Source: a virus. From it: DNA of 44,919 nt. This document shows, piece by piece, positions 17,621-25,442 of the stretch. Below the pieces are notes generated by a model. The model saw only the letters and a list, made by a program, of their open reading frames with translations, did not search any database and was not told where the DNA came from. The translations under genes and the position numbers were made by a program. The stretch's first letter is position 1. Each line of letters begins with the position of its first letter. The stretch is from positions 1 to 44,919 of the IMG/VR virus record IMGVR_UViG_3300024328_000582. One strand, 5' to 3'.

Positions 17621-19105
17621 ATGGCTTATTCAATTGATAGATATAATAACACACTGTTAACAACAGTAGAAGACGGTACAGTTGATCAAACAACTGACCT
17701 TAAATTCATAGGTAAAAACTATGCAGGATATGGAGAAATTCAAAATGAAAATTTCCTATTTTTGCTAGAAAATTTTAGTGGAGCTAATCAGCCAGCTAGA
17801 CCATTAAGTGGTCAAGTTTGGTTTGATAGCGGTACAAGTAAACTAAAATTCTATGATGGTACAAAATGGCGTACAACCGGCGGCGCAGAGATTGGTGTAA
17901 CAGAACCAACAGGATTAGCAACCGGAGACTTTTGGTGGGACAGCGGCAACGATCAACTTTACGTATTTAACGGCACAAGTTTTGTACTTATAGGACCGCA
18001 GAATGCAGGCGAAGGTGTAACCCAAATGCAAAGTCGCGAAGTTGTAGATGCACTTGGCGGAACCAAAAGCATTATTACCGCTGTTATTGAAGATGAAATC
18101 ATATTTATTATTAGCCCATCTGAGTTTGATTTAAATGCAAGTGAAACTGTAGTAAAAGGACAAGGTTACGATAAACTAAGAAAAGGTGTTACATTAAAGA
18201 ATACTAAAACAGCAACAAATGGTGTTACATCAACGGATCATTACTTTTGGGGAACAACTTCAAACGCACTAAAATTAGGCGGCGTTGATGCAAGTAATTT
18301 TATTCAAACCTCCGGCGGCGCAAATATCCAGTTTACAGAAGGATTAGAATTACCAGACGCAGGCATATTAATTGGTGATTCAAATGATTTACAAATTAAA
18401 ATTGATGACAACGGTTACGATGGATTAATACAAAACGTAACAAACAATAGTAATATTAAATTTAAAGTTACTACATCGGCTGGAACACTTACACATGTAG
18501 CAACAATTAATGATACTAGTGTAGTTCCAGCAGCAGATAATACATTTTCATTAGGTACAGCTAGTTTAGGCTGGTCAAATGTTTATGCTTCTAACTTTAC
18601 AGGTGAAGCATCAAGAGCAACAGCATTACGAGTGGGCAGCGAGTTCCGTACATCAAGTGTGAGTGCATCAAATAATACAGTTGCAGTTAGAGATGCAACA
18701 GGAAATATTGCTGCAAACTTATTCCAAGGTACAGCAACACAAGCAAGATATGCTGACTTAGCAGAAAAATATTCTACAGCAGAAGATCTTGCTCCTGGCA
18801 CAGTAGTTTGTGTTGGTAAAGGAGAAGCAGAAGTAGAGCCTGTAAGCTCGGGCTGTATGGCAATTGGAGTAGTTTCAACTGATCCTGCTTTAATGATGAA
18901 TAGTGACGCTGAAGGACAATATATTGGACTTAAAGGACGACTACCTGTACGTGTTGTTGGTTCTGTAACAAAAGGCGATGCAGTATATGTAAACAACAAT
19001 GGTTGTGCAGGAACTGCAATCAACGGAGGTTCTTTAGTGGGTGTTGCATTAGAAAGCAACAGCGACGAAGGCGAAAAATTAGTAGAATGCGTACTTAAAG
19101 TATAA
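17621..19105 (+). CDS. Tail fibre protein, third paralogue, with distinct C-terminal domain
   Basis: 494 residues. The N-terminal anchor module is the same as in the two preceding genes (FIGKNYAGYGEIQNENF, LFLLENFSGANQPARP, KLKFYDGTKW, GDFWWDSGNDQLYVFNG). The middle holds fibre repeats with SLGTASLGWSNVYASNFTG. From about residue 385 a compact C-terminal domain begins (ADLAEKYSTAEDLAPGTVVC, IGVVSTDPALMMN, LKGRLPVRVVGSVTKGDAVY). This recalls a domain found at the C terminus of many marine phage fibres, and its beta-rich make-up is similar to self-processing or chaperone tips, but I see no proven cleavage site. Likely a virion-anchored fibre. Confidence 0.8.
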   Translation: MAYSIDRYNNTLLTTVEDGTVDQTTDLKFIGKNYAGYGEIQNENFLFLLENFSGANQPARPLSGQVWFDSGTSKLKFYDGTKWRTTGGAEIGVTEPTGLATGDFWWDSGNDQLYVFNGTSFVLIGPQNAGEGVTQMQSREVVDALGGTKSIITAVIEDEIIFIISPSEFDLNASETVVKGQGYDKLRKGVTLKNTKTATNGVTSTDHYFWGTTSNALKLGGVDASNFIQTSGGANIQFTEGLELPDAGILIGDSNDLQIKIDDNGYDGLIQNVTNNSNIKFKVTTSAGTLTHVATINDTSVVPAADNTFSLGTASLGWSNVYASNFTGEASRATALRVGSEFRTSSVSASNNTVAVRDATGNIAANLFQGTATQARYADLAEKYSTAEDLAPGTVVCVGKGEAEVEPVSSGCMAIGVVSTDPALMMNSDAEGQYIGLKGRLPVRVVGSVTKGDAVYVNNNGCAGTAINGGSLVGVALESNSDEGEKLVECVLKV

Positions 19106-19114
19106 GGTATCAAA

Positions 19115-20038
19115 ATGGCAGAAATTACAGCAGCACGAATTAACAATTTACAATCTCGTATAGAGCTTATTTTAGGTAACGGTGCAGGACAAAACGGCTA
19201 CGGACAATCATTATCAAGTGCCCAAGTATCAAATGCAGCTGATGTAATTACAGCAGAAGATTTAAATTTAATTTATGCTGACGTACTAAAAGCTAGAGTA
19301 CACCAAGTAGGCCCGGGTGACTTATCAGTAGCACAAGTTGTACAAAATCTAAACGTGATTGCCGAGGATGAAAGTTTCTTTGTAGATGATAGTGGTGTAA
19401 CTTCAGCAGATCCTGAAGGAGCTAAAAAAGGATTATCGGATTTTGAATCTTTAATGTCGACTATTGAAGCTGATAAAGCAATAGTTGATTCTAGTCAAGC
19501 AACTTTAGAACCTGCTATTAGTACAGTTAGATCTTCAACATGGAACGGCTTAATTTATCATGAATTTATCGCTACTTTTTCTAGTGCAGATGAGCGAAGA
19601 CATTTTTTTAATACTGGCGGCGAAATAAGAATTACTTCGTCTAACAGTAGTTCGGGTACACCTAAAGGTCTAGACTGGGCACAATTGTGTTCAAGTACAG
19701 GTACTATTAGATTTAGTGCAAATACTACAATATCAACAGCTGGTGGCGGAACGTCTATAGGTAATTATAACTTAACTAGCAATTACCAAAACGTTTATAA
19801 CAAAGTTGGTTCAGGTGTTGGTTCAGGAATTTATGCAGCTAATACATACACTGTTAAAGTAAGATCTGATTTTGAAACTAGAATTATTTTTAGAATTGAA
19901 TTTAATGATCTAGCAGTGGATAATGTAATAGATAACAATGTAGACGGAATTTTACGTAGCACTATACAGCATTATAGAGCTACCGGTGATGTTGCAGCAA
20001 TTGCACCTACATATTTTAATAGTGTTACACTATCATAA
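19115..20038 (+). CDS. Virion structural protein, paralogue A
   Basis: 307 residues. It starts with a short helical segment (ITAARINNLQSRIELILGNG) followed by QNGYGQSLSS, then DLNLIYADVLKARVHQVG. The central part contains WNGLIYHEFIATFSSADERR and HFFNTGGEIRI, and the rest is beta-rich Ser/Thr/Gly sequence. The same blocks in the same order occur in the next gene (YNNLRARVNTVLG, FGYGQ, WNGQISHIFTVEF, RRHFFNSGGQIRF), so the two are tandem paralogues. The HFFN(T/S)GG motif is one I associate with conserved virion proteins of large marine phages. No catalytic motif is visible; a tail or fibre-associated role is inferred from position. Confidence 0.72.
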   Translation: MAEITAARINNLQSRIELILGNGAGQNGYGQSLSSAQVSNAADVITAEDLNLIYADVLKARVHQVGPGDLSVAQVVQNLNVIAEDESFFVDDSGVTSADPEGAKKGLSDFESLMSTIEADKAIVDSSQATLEPAISTVRSSTWNGLIYHEFIATFSSADERRHFFNTGGEIRITSSNSSSGTPKGLDWAQLCSSTGTIRFSANTTISTAGGGTSIGNYNLTSNYQNVYNKVGSGVGSGIYAANTYTVKVRSDFETRIIFRIEFNDLAVDNVIDNNVDGILRSTIQHYRATGDVAAIAPTYFNSVTLS

Positions 20039-20040
20039 CA

Positions 20041-20088
20041 ATTATCTCTGTTGAAACTTCTAACTAAATACTTAAAATGAGAGATAAT
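20041..20088. repeat. Nine-base inverted repeat over the start region of the next gene
   Basis: ATTATCTCT at 20041-20049 is the exact reverse complement of AGAGATAAT at 20080-20088. The second arm covers the purine-rich region just before the ATG at 20091, so a hairpin could mask ribosome binding. The loop holds ACTAAATA at 20063-20070, a weak match to the T4 late box. Function is a guess. Confidence 0.35.
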
Positions 20089-20090
20089 GC

Positions 20091-21080
20091 ATGCCAACAG
20101 TTGTACAAGCCAGTAGATATAATAATTTAAGAGCGCGGGTAAACACCGTTCTTGGGGCTTCTACGACATCTTCTCCTCAATTTGGTTACGGACAAGGCAC
20201 TACAACAAACTCAGTAATTGGCACACAGGCAGTTACTAGCCCAGTTGACGCTGACAAAATTTCAGCACAAGACTACGAAGACTTATATGTTGATATTGTA
20301 CGTGCTAGATATCACCAAATAGGATCATCTGTTAGTATTGACGATTTTGTTGTAGGAGATATCGACGCTAACCCTACAACCGCTGACAAAATTGAAGAAG
20401 CGTATATTACTGGATTAGAAAATTTAGCAACAAATCTCGAAACCGATAAATTTTTAGTCGATTCTTCCCAACTAGCAGTTGTAAGACTTGAAGACCCCGG
20501 CGGCAATACAATGACAAGTACAAGATTAGCTTCTAATGGTCCGTGGAATGGACAGATCAGTCACATTTTTACTGTTGAATTTCCAACAAATGCAGCACGC
20601 CGGCACTTTTTTAATTCCGGCGGACAAATAAGATTTCAAGGAAGTGTTGATTACACCGGAAGTCAATCCAAAACAGTTGATTGGCGCACAATTTTATCCA
20701 ATATGGGTCAAATATCTTTTGCTGCCGAATCAACGTATAGTAATTCTAGTGTAGGAACAGGGTATCCTGTAGGTAATTATGGATTAACTAGCGCATATAG
20801 ACTATGCTATTCTAAAAGTGGCGGCGCACTATATGCTAGAAACGATTACGAAATAAGGGCTAGACAAGTAAGCCAACGAGTAATACAATTTAAAGTATCA
20901 TTTGTAGACGGCCAGCCAAATGACACATCTTATGGAATTGATGAAACTGTTTTTGGTGATTTTGAAAGTGACATATTACTATCTGTACCAACTGGCCAAG
21001 TAAATATTAATGGCACTATATATTCTACAGTTACATATCAAGAAACACTACCTGCGGGCGCACTCATTTCTCCGTTATAA
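20091..21080 (+). CDS. Virion structural protein, paralogue B
   Basis: 329 residues, the second member of a tandem pair. It shares with the previous gene the N-terminal helix (ASRYNNLRARVNTVLG), the FGYGQ turn, the helix DYEDLYVDIVRARYHQIG, and RRHFFNSGGQIRF in the core, followed by parallel blocks (DWRTILSNMGQISFAAEST against DWAQLCSSTGTIRFSANTT). The middle and C terminus are beta-rich. It ends the structural block: the next base range holds a sigma70-type promoter and the accessory genes. Likely a tail/fibre-region structural protein; function not known. Confidence 0.72.
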   Translation: MPTVVQASRYNNLRARVNTVLGASTTSSPQFGYGQGTTTNSVIGTQAVTSPVDADKISAQDYEDLYVDIVRARYHQIGSSVSIDDFVVGDIDANPTTADKIEEAYITGLENLATNLETDKFLVDSSQLAVVRLEDPGGNTMTSTRLASNGPWNGQISHIFTVEFPTNAARRHFFNSGGQIRFQGSVDYTGSQSKTVDWRTILSNMGQISFAAESTYSNSSVGTGYPVGNYGLTSAYRLCYSKSGGALYARNDYEIRARQVSQRVIQFKVSFVDGQPNDTSYGIDETVFGDFESDILLSVPTGQVNINGTIYSTVTYQETLPAGALISPL

Positions 21081-21092
21081 TCCAATAATAGC

Positions 21093-21121
21093 TTGACAAC
21101 TCCAAAAATTTGTTATATACT
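21093..21121 (+). promoter_or_regulatory. Consensus sigma70-type promoter
   Basis: TTGACA at 21093-21098 is followed, after exactly 17 bases, by TATACT at 21116-21121: a perfect -35 box and a -10 box with one mismatch. It lies in the 69-base gap after the last structural gene and is followed by a TAGGAG ribosome-binding site at 21137-21142 and an ATG at 21150. It would place the accessory operon under the host RNA polymerase, unlike the late-type boxes of the structural genes. Confidence 0.75.
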
Positions 21122-21149
21122 AGTAGTATAATAATATAGGAGTATTACT

Positions 21150-21500
21150 ATGGATGAGCGCCTTGAAAAAGCATTAGATTTTTCAAATTATATGATGACA
21201 CTAAACAATCAAAAACGTGTTCTTCGAGAAAGATTTGAAGAAGGACTATTGTATTTTTATTCCGGGTCACAATTTACAATTACTAAAGAATTAATTAACT
21301 TTTGTAAAGCTATGGCTGAAGCAGATCAAGACGAAATTGTATTAATTGACGATAATAGTAATCCTGCACTTATTCAAAATGTCGATGAATTTTATGAAAA
21401 AATTCTTACACAATATTTTGAGGCGGCAAATGCTTATCACGCAGATTATATGAGCCTAAAAAAGAATAGAAGCGTAGAGAAGTTAGTCGATTATGAGTAG
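21150..21500 (+). CDS. Small uncharacterised protein, first gene of the accessory operon
   Basis: 116 residues, mostly helical and acidic, with no membrane segment or Cys cluster. It reads DFSNYMMTLNNQKRVLRERF, then LLYFYSGSQFTITKELINF, EIVLIDDNSNPALIQNVDEF and a C-terminal helix. I recall similar small proteins in marine T4-like phages but cannot give a function. The start is fixed by the TAGGAG site 7 bases upstream and by the promoter at 21093-21121. The stop overlaps the start of the following glycosyltransferase-like gene by 8 bases, so the two are probably translated together. Confidence 0.7.
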   Translation: MDERLEKALDFSNYMMTLNNQKRVLRERFEEGLLYFYSGSQFTITKELINFCKAMAEADQDEIVLIDDNSNPALIQNVDEFYEKILTQYFEAANAYHADYMSLKKNRSVEKLVDYE

Positions 21501-22347
21501 TAAAGGTGTATTTCTTTTTGCTAAAAATAACGGACAATTAGATTATGTAAAACAAGCAGTTTTTTTAGCAAGACGTATCAAAAAATATCTAAAAGTTCCT
21601 GTGTCTCTTGCAACAGACAGCCCCGTATACTTAGAGCAAACATACGGCACTGACGATTTTGATAAAGTAATTAAACTAGATTATACTGAAGAAGGAAATA
21701 TGCGTTATTTCTATGATGGTGCATTGTCAAAGAAATCTGCGGGCTTTAAGAATGCTAATCGAGCAAGTGCATATGAATTATCTCCGTATGATGAAACACT
21801 ACTATTAGATACTGATTACATTATATCTAATAATTTACTAGCATCTGTGTTTGAATCTGATGCAGACTTTATGATATATAAAAAATCAAGTGATATTTCT
21901 CAAGCTAGAAATGAAGACGAATTTCAAAAAATTGACGATGTTAGTGTTGATTTTTATTGGGCAACTGTTGTGTTTTTTAAAAAAACAGAAACTAATAAAA
22001 AGTTTTTTGATTTAGTTAAGCACATTGAAGACGAGTGGCATCATTATAGAAGAACATATCAAATAAAGTCTCATCTTTTTAGAAATGACTTTGCATTTAG
22101 TATTGCTATTCATATAATGAATGGATTTGCACAGGGTAGTTTTGCTGAGGAATTGCCCGGAACAATGTTTTACACCGCCGACAAGGACATTCTTTGGCAA
22201 ATGAAAAATGACGAAATGATGTTTCTTATTGAAAAAGAAAATTATACAGGCGAATACACTTCTATAAGAACAAAAGGCTTAACCATACACGTTATGAACA
22301 AGTTTAGCTTAACACGGATGATCGACGAGGAGTTAGAAAATGGATAA
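21493..22347 (+). CDS. Putative GT-A-type glycosyltransferase
   Basis: 284 residues. The N terminus (GVFLFAKNNGQLDYVKQAVF) and the following helix (LARRIKKYL) with the strand PVSLATDS look like a Rossmann-like nucleotide-sugar domain. A DTD triplet at residues 106-108 in SPYDETLLLDTDYI fits the metal-binding DxD motif of GT-A glycosyltransferases. There is no signal peptide or membrane segment, so it is probably cytoplasmic. The next gene has the same layout (SPYNETIVMDTDML), so they are tandem paralogues. Donor and acceptor sugars are unknown. Overlaps of 8 bases with both neighbours indicate a translationally coupled operon. Confidence 0.7.
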   Translation: MSSKGVFLFAKNNGQLDYVKQAVFLARRIKKYLKVPVSLATDSPVYLEQTYGTDDFDKVIKLDYTEEGNMRYFYDGALSKKSAGFKNANRASAYELSPYDETLLLDTDYIISNNLLASVFESDADFMIYKKSSDISQARNEDEFQKIDDVSVDFYWATVVFFKKTETNKKFFDLVKHIEDEWHHYRRTYQIKSHLFRNDFAFSIAIHIMNGFAQGSFAEELPGTMFYTADKDILWQMKNDEMMFLIEKENYTGEYTSIRTKGLTIHVMNKFSLTRMIDEELENG

Positions 22348-23179
22348 AGGAATAGTAGTATTAGCTCAAAATAATGAAACTGATAATTATGTAGATCAAG
22401 CCTGTTTGTTAGCAATGAGTTTATGTACACATAATCCTGATACAAAAATTAGCATAGTTACAAATGACGAAGTACCAAATAAAAACTTATTTGATCAAAT
22501 TATTCCAATCCCATATGGCGATCATGCAGAAACTAGTGAATGGAAAGTAGAAAATCGCTGGAAGTTATATCATGCTAGTCCTTACAATGAAACTATCGTA
22601 ATGGACACAGATATGTTAGTACTACAGAATATTGATGTTTGGTGGGACTTTTTATCAAATTACGATATATTCTTTACTAATAAAGTTTTAAATTACAGGG
22701 GAACTCCTGCAGATACAGAGTTTTATCGACGTACATTTATTGACAGTAATCTTCCAAATTTGTTTAGCGGATTTCATTATTTCAAAAAATGTGAGTTTGC
22801 ACAAGACTTTTATGCATGGTTAGAGTTAGTGGTTAACAACTGGGAAACGTTTTACGAGCAACAATTAATGCCACAGTCTAGACCACAACAAGTTAGTATA
22901 GATGTATGTGCGTCAATTGTTGCAAAAATTTTAGATTGTGAAGATGAAATTACTAATAGAATATCGTCATTGCCTACATTTGTGCATATGAAAGCACATT
23001 GCCAAGATTGGAAAGAAGTAGAATCGTCTTGGTTAGACAAAGTTGGATTTTATATTTCAAAAGATTGCAATATAAAAATAGGTAATTTTATACAAACTGG
23101 TATATTGCATTATACAGAAAATAGCTTTTTAGAAAAAACTCCAGTTGTTGAAAGATATAGGAGTTTGTTAAATGTCTGA
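22340..23179 (+). CDS. Putative GT-A-type glycosyltransferase, paralogue
   Basis: 279 residues. The start (KGIVVLAQNNETDNYVDQAC) and the strand KISIVTND match the preceding protein, and the DTD triplet at residues 89-91 in ASPYNETIVMDTDMLVLQN is a GT-A DxD candidate. Downstream, VWWDFLSNYDIFFTNKVLNY and FSGFHYFKKCEFAQDFYAW are consistent with an acceptor-binding half. The ATG lies inside the previous gene and its stop overlaps the next gene by 8 bases, whose AGGAG ribosome-binding site lies within this reading frame. Probably acts with its neighbour in sequential sugar transfer; this is inference. Confidence 0.7.
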   Translation: MDKGIVVLAQNNETDNYVDQACLLAMSLCTHNPDTKISIVTNDEVPNKNLFDQIIPIPYGDHAETSEWKVENRWKLYHASPYNETIVMDTDMLVLQNIDVWWDFLSNYDIFFTNKVLNYRGTPADTEFYRRTFIDSNLPNLFSGFHYFKKCEFAQDFYAWLELVVNNWETFYEQQLMPQSRPQQVSIDVCASIVAKILDCEDEITNRISSLPTFVHMKAHCQDWKEVESSWLDKVGFYISKDCNIKIGNFIQTGILHYTENSFLEKTPVVERYRSLLNV

Positions 23180-24509
23180 GTTAGCAAGTTTAATAAGAAA
23201 ACTAAAAGTAGAAGCTGTTTCAAGTGAAGCATATGTTTATTATGAAAAACAAACTGGTGCTGTTAAGAAAATTAGTAATAGAAAATATGATACAGAAGAT
23301 TTTGAATTGCTAGTAGTTACGCAGGATGAAGCAAAACCTTTACTTAAAGGCGAGTATAGACTTGACGAATGGGTCGTAACATACGATGTTTCAATTAAAG
23401 ACAGGATGTTAAAACGTAAAACATATGAAGACGAAAATAAAATTGCAGCTACTTTATGTTATGAGTTACCGTTAATTAAAAATTATAATGACGGCCATAG
23501 CACACTTGAACCAGCATACGACGGTGTTGATGTTTATATATGGGCAGTTGATGGCGAATATGTAAAAGATCAAATAGTATTCTATGAAGATAATGTTTAC
23601 AAACTTTTAGCAGACAACGATAAAGGTCAAGTATTTGGCAATGCAGAACTTTTTATAAAGGATGTGCTATTAACAGACACGTCAACAGTTACACACGTTT
23701 CAAATCGTTTAATAATGCAACCTGAATATGAAGGTGTGCATGTTGATGTTTGGTATGACGAATTATCACATACAGAAGGTCAACATGTTTGGCATCGAGG
23801 AACAGTTTACAGAATTAAAAAAGACCAAAAAGCAGAAACTAAATTTAGAAAAGCAAATTGTGAAATTATCGTACAAGATGTTATTTTATACGCTGATGAA
23901 AACAAGCACCTAACAGTTATCGACACTAACGACCTAAACTTGGGTATGATTGTATTAAGTAATAATAAAATTTTTAGTATTAAATATGCCTCTGAGCAGT
24001 TTGAAAAACAACAGAACACAGTTTTTTGGAAAGAATCTGATAGACATTTAATTGTTTGGGATTCAGAAGAACTTTTAAAATTTGATTCATTAAATAACAA
24101 AACTTTGTTTTATGAGACTGAACATACTGTAGTAGATAAAGATACTTTAAAAAACGGACAATTAGTACTAGTAGGCACTCAGATTTATAATTATAATACT
24201 ACTAAGGACTATGATGTTATTATACAACAGAATTTTGTTGATAAGTGCTGGACAATTGTACTTAATCCGTATACTAAAGCATTTTTAAATACTAGCGGTT
24301 ATAGTGTTAAAGACAAGTTGTATTTTAGTGTAACAGAAAAATATGATCCTAATATTCTTTATAGAACGCTAGAGTTAAATGCCGAAGAGTTACTTTGGGA
24401 AAAGCCAACTACTATCCCTTTCATATATGACGTTGAGCAAGATGGAGTTAATGTAAGTATATACACAGCAAAATATTTTGAACACTATGCACATGAGGTA
24501 GTACAATAA
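23172..24509 (+). CDS. Uncharacterised repeat protein with chitin-binding-like motifs
   Basis: 445 residues, not recognised as a named family. A motif with the core Y-[DE]-G-V-x-V occurs near residues 115 and 185 (AYDGVDVYIW, EYEGVHVDVW), and a looser copy near 420 (EQDGVNVSIY). The first copy is followed by EYVKDQIVFYEDNVYKLLAD and the second by EGQHVWHRGTVYRIKKD, both reminiscent of CBM5/12-type carbohydrate-binding modules and of the four similar blocks in the giant virion protein. The protein is beta-rich with no signal peptide or membrane segment. Placement between glycosyltransferase-like genes suggests it binds a glycan or is a decorated surface protein, but this is speculative. Confidence 0.6.
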   Translation: MSELASLIRKLKVEAVSSEAYVYYEKQTGAVKKISNRKYDTEDFELLVVTQDEAKPLLKGEYRLDEWVVTYDVSIKDRMLKRKTYEDENKIAATLCYELPLIKNYNDGHSTLEPAYDGVDVYIWAVDGEYVKDQIVFYEDNVYKLLADNDKGQVFGNAELFIKDVLLTDTSTVTHVSNRLIMQPEYEGVHVDVWYDELSHTEGQHVWHRGTVYRIKKDQKAETKFRKANCEIIVQDVILYADENKHLTVIDTNDLNLGMIVLSNNKIFSIKYASEQFEKQQNTVFWKESDRHLIVWDSEELLKFDSLNNKTLFYETEHTVVDKDTLKNGQLVLVGTQIYNYNTTKDYDVIIQQNFVDKCWTIVLNPYTKAFLNTSGYSVKDKLYFSVTEKYDPNILYRTLELNAEELLWEKPTTIPFIYDVEQDGVNVSIYTAKYFEHYAHEVVQ

Positions 24510-25442
24510 ATGAGTAAATTTAAGCCCATTGATTATGACATAATTTATTTGTCTTATGACGAGCCAAACGCAGAAAAAAACTATGCAGATTTATGTCAAA
24601 AAGTTCCATGGGCTAAACGTGTTCACGGAGTAGAAGGTAGTGATGCTGCACACAAGGCTTGTGCAAAATTAAGTGAAACAGATAGATTTATTACAGTCGA
24701 TGGTGATAACAGAATACGTGCAGAATTTCTAAATCAAGAAATTGATTTTACTGAACATGTTGATTTACAAAATGCTGTTATTAGTTGGTGCGGCCAAAAT
24801 GAAATAAATGGATTGATGTACGGCAACGGCGGCATTAAATGCTGGCCTACTGAATATGTATTAAACATGCGCACACACGAAAACGCAGATCCTACTAATG
24901 CACATGCACAAGTAGATTTTTGCTGGGATGCGCAGTATATTCAAATGAATAGTGTTTATTCAGACGTATTTAATAATGAAACACCAGGACAAGCATGGAG
25001 AGCAGGTTTTAGAGAAGGTGTAAAACTTGCTACTGACCGAGGCGTAAGAATTACACCCCAAGAGTTTAAAGATAATCATTGGAGATGTTTACATTGGTTA
25101 TACATTTGGACTATGGTAGGTGCAGATGTTGACAATGGCCTTTGGGCAATCTATGGCGCACGAGAAGGTCTGTATAAAACAATGTGTACAGATTGGGATT
25201 ATGTACAAGTTAGAGATTTTAAATACCTAAACAGTCTTTGGAAAGAAGTTGAACCAAGGGTATCAATGGAAGGATTGCAAGATTCTATTGAAGATTTAGG
25301 CGATAAAATTCTAGCTAAATTAGATATACCTATTGCAGCCCAGCCATTAGATGCACAGCAAAGTAAATTTTTTAAATCAGTTTATCAAAATCCTTCAAGA
25401 ACCGATAATCAAAGATTTATCGAAGAACTAAAGGACGTATAA
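24510..25442 (+). CDS. Putative GT-A-like glycosyltransferase of a second family
   Basis: 310 residues. The N terminus DYDIIYLSYDEPNAEKNYAD, then AKRVHGVEG, AHKACA and ITVDGDNRI (DGD at residues 64-66) form a GT-A-like nucleotide-sugar fold with a DxD candidate. The same series (YDIVFISYQEPNADENYAAL, AKRVHGVKG, VVDADA) occurs in the 224-residue gene at 31659, so they are paralogues, this one with about 85 extra residues. The DGD and GNGGIKCWP blocks support a transferase-like active site, but the activity has not been shown for this family as far as I know. The start follows the previous stop with no gap, and the stop overlaps the next ATG by one base. Confidence 0.62.
   Translation: MSKFKPIDYDIIYLSYDEPNAEKNYADLCQKVPWAKRVHGVEGSDAAHKACAKLSETDRFITVDGDNRIRAEFLNQEIDFTEHVDLQNAVISWCGQNEINGLMYGNGGIKCWPTEYVLNMRTHENADPTNAHAQVDFCWDAQYIQMNSVYSDVFNNETPGQAWRAGFREGVKLATDRGVRITPQEFKDNHWRCLHWLYIWTMVGADVDNGLWAIYGAREGLYKTMCTDWDYVQVRDFKYLNSLWKEVEPRVSMEGLQDSIEDLGDKILAKLDIPIAAQPLDAQQSKFFKSVYQNPSRTDNQRFIEELKDV

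Noticed and set aside
18583-19146. Open frame (187 codons) antisense to the third fibre gene
   Set aside because: It lies over a conserved fibre C-terminal domain and has no recognisable domain of its own.
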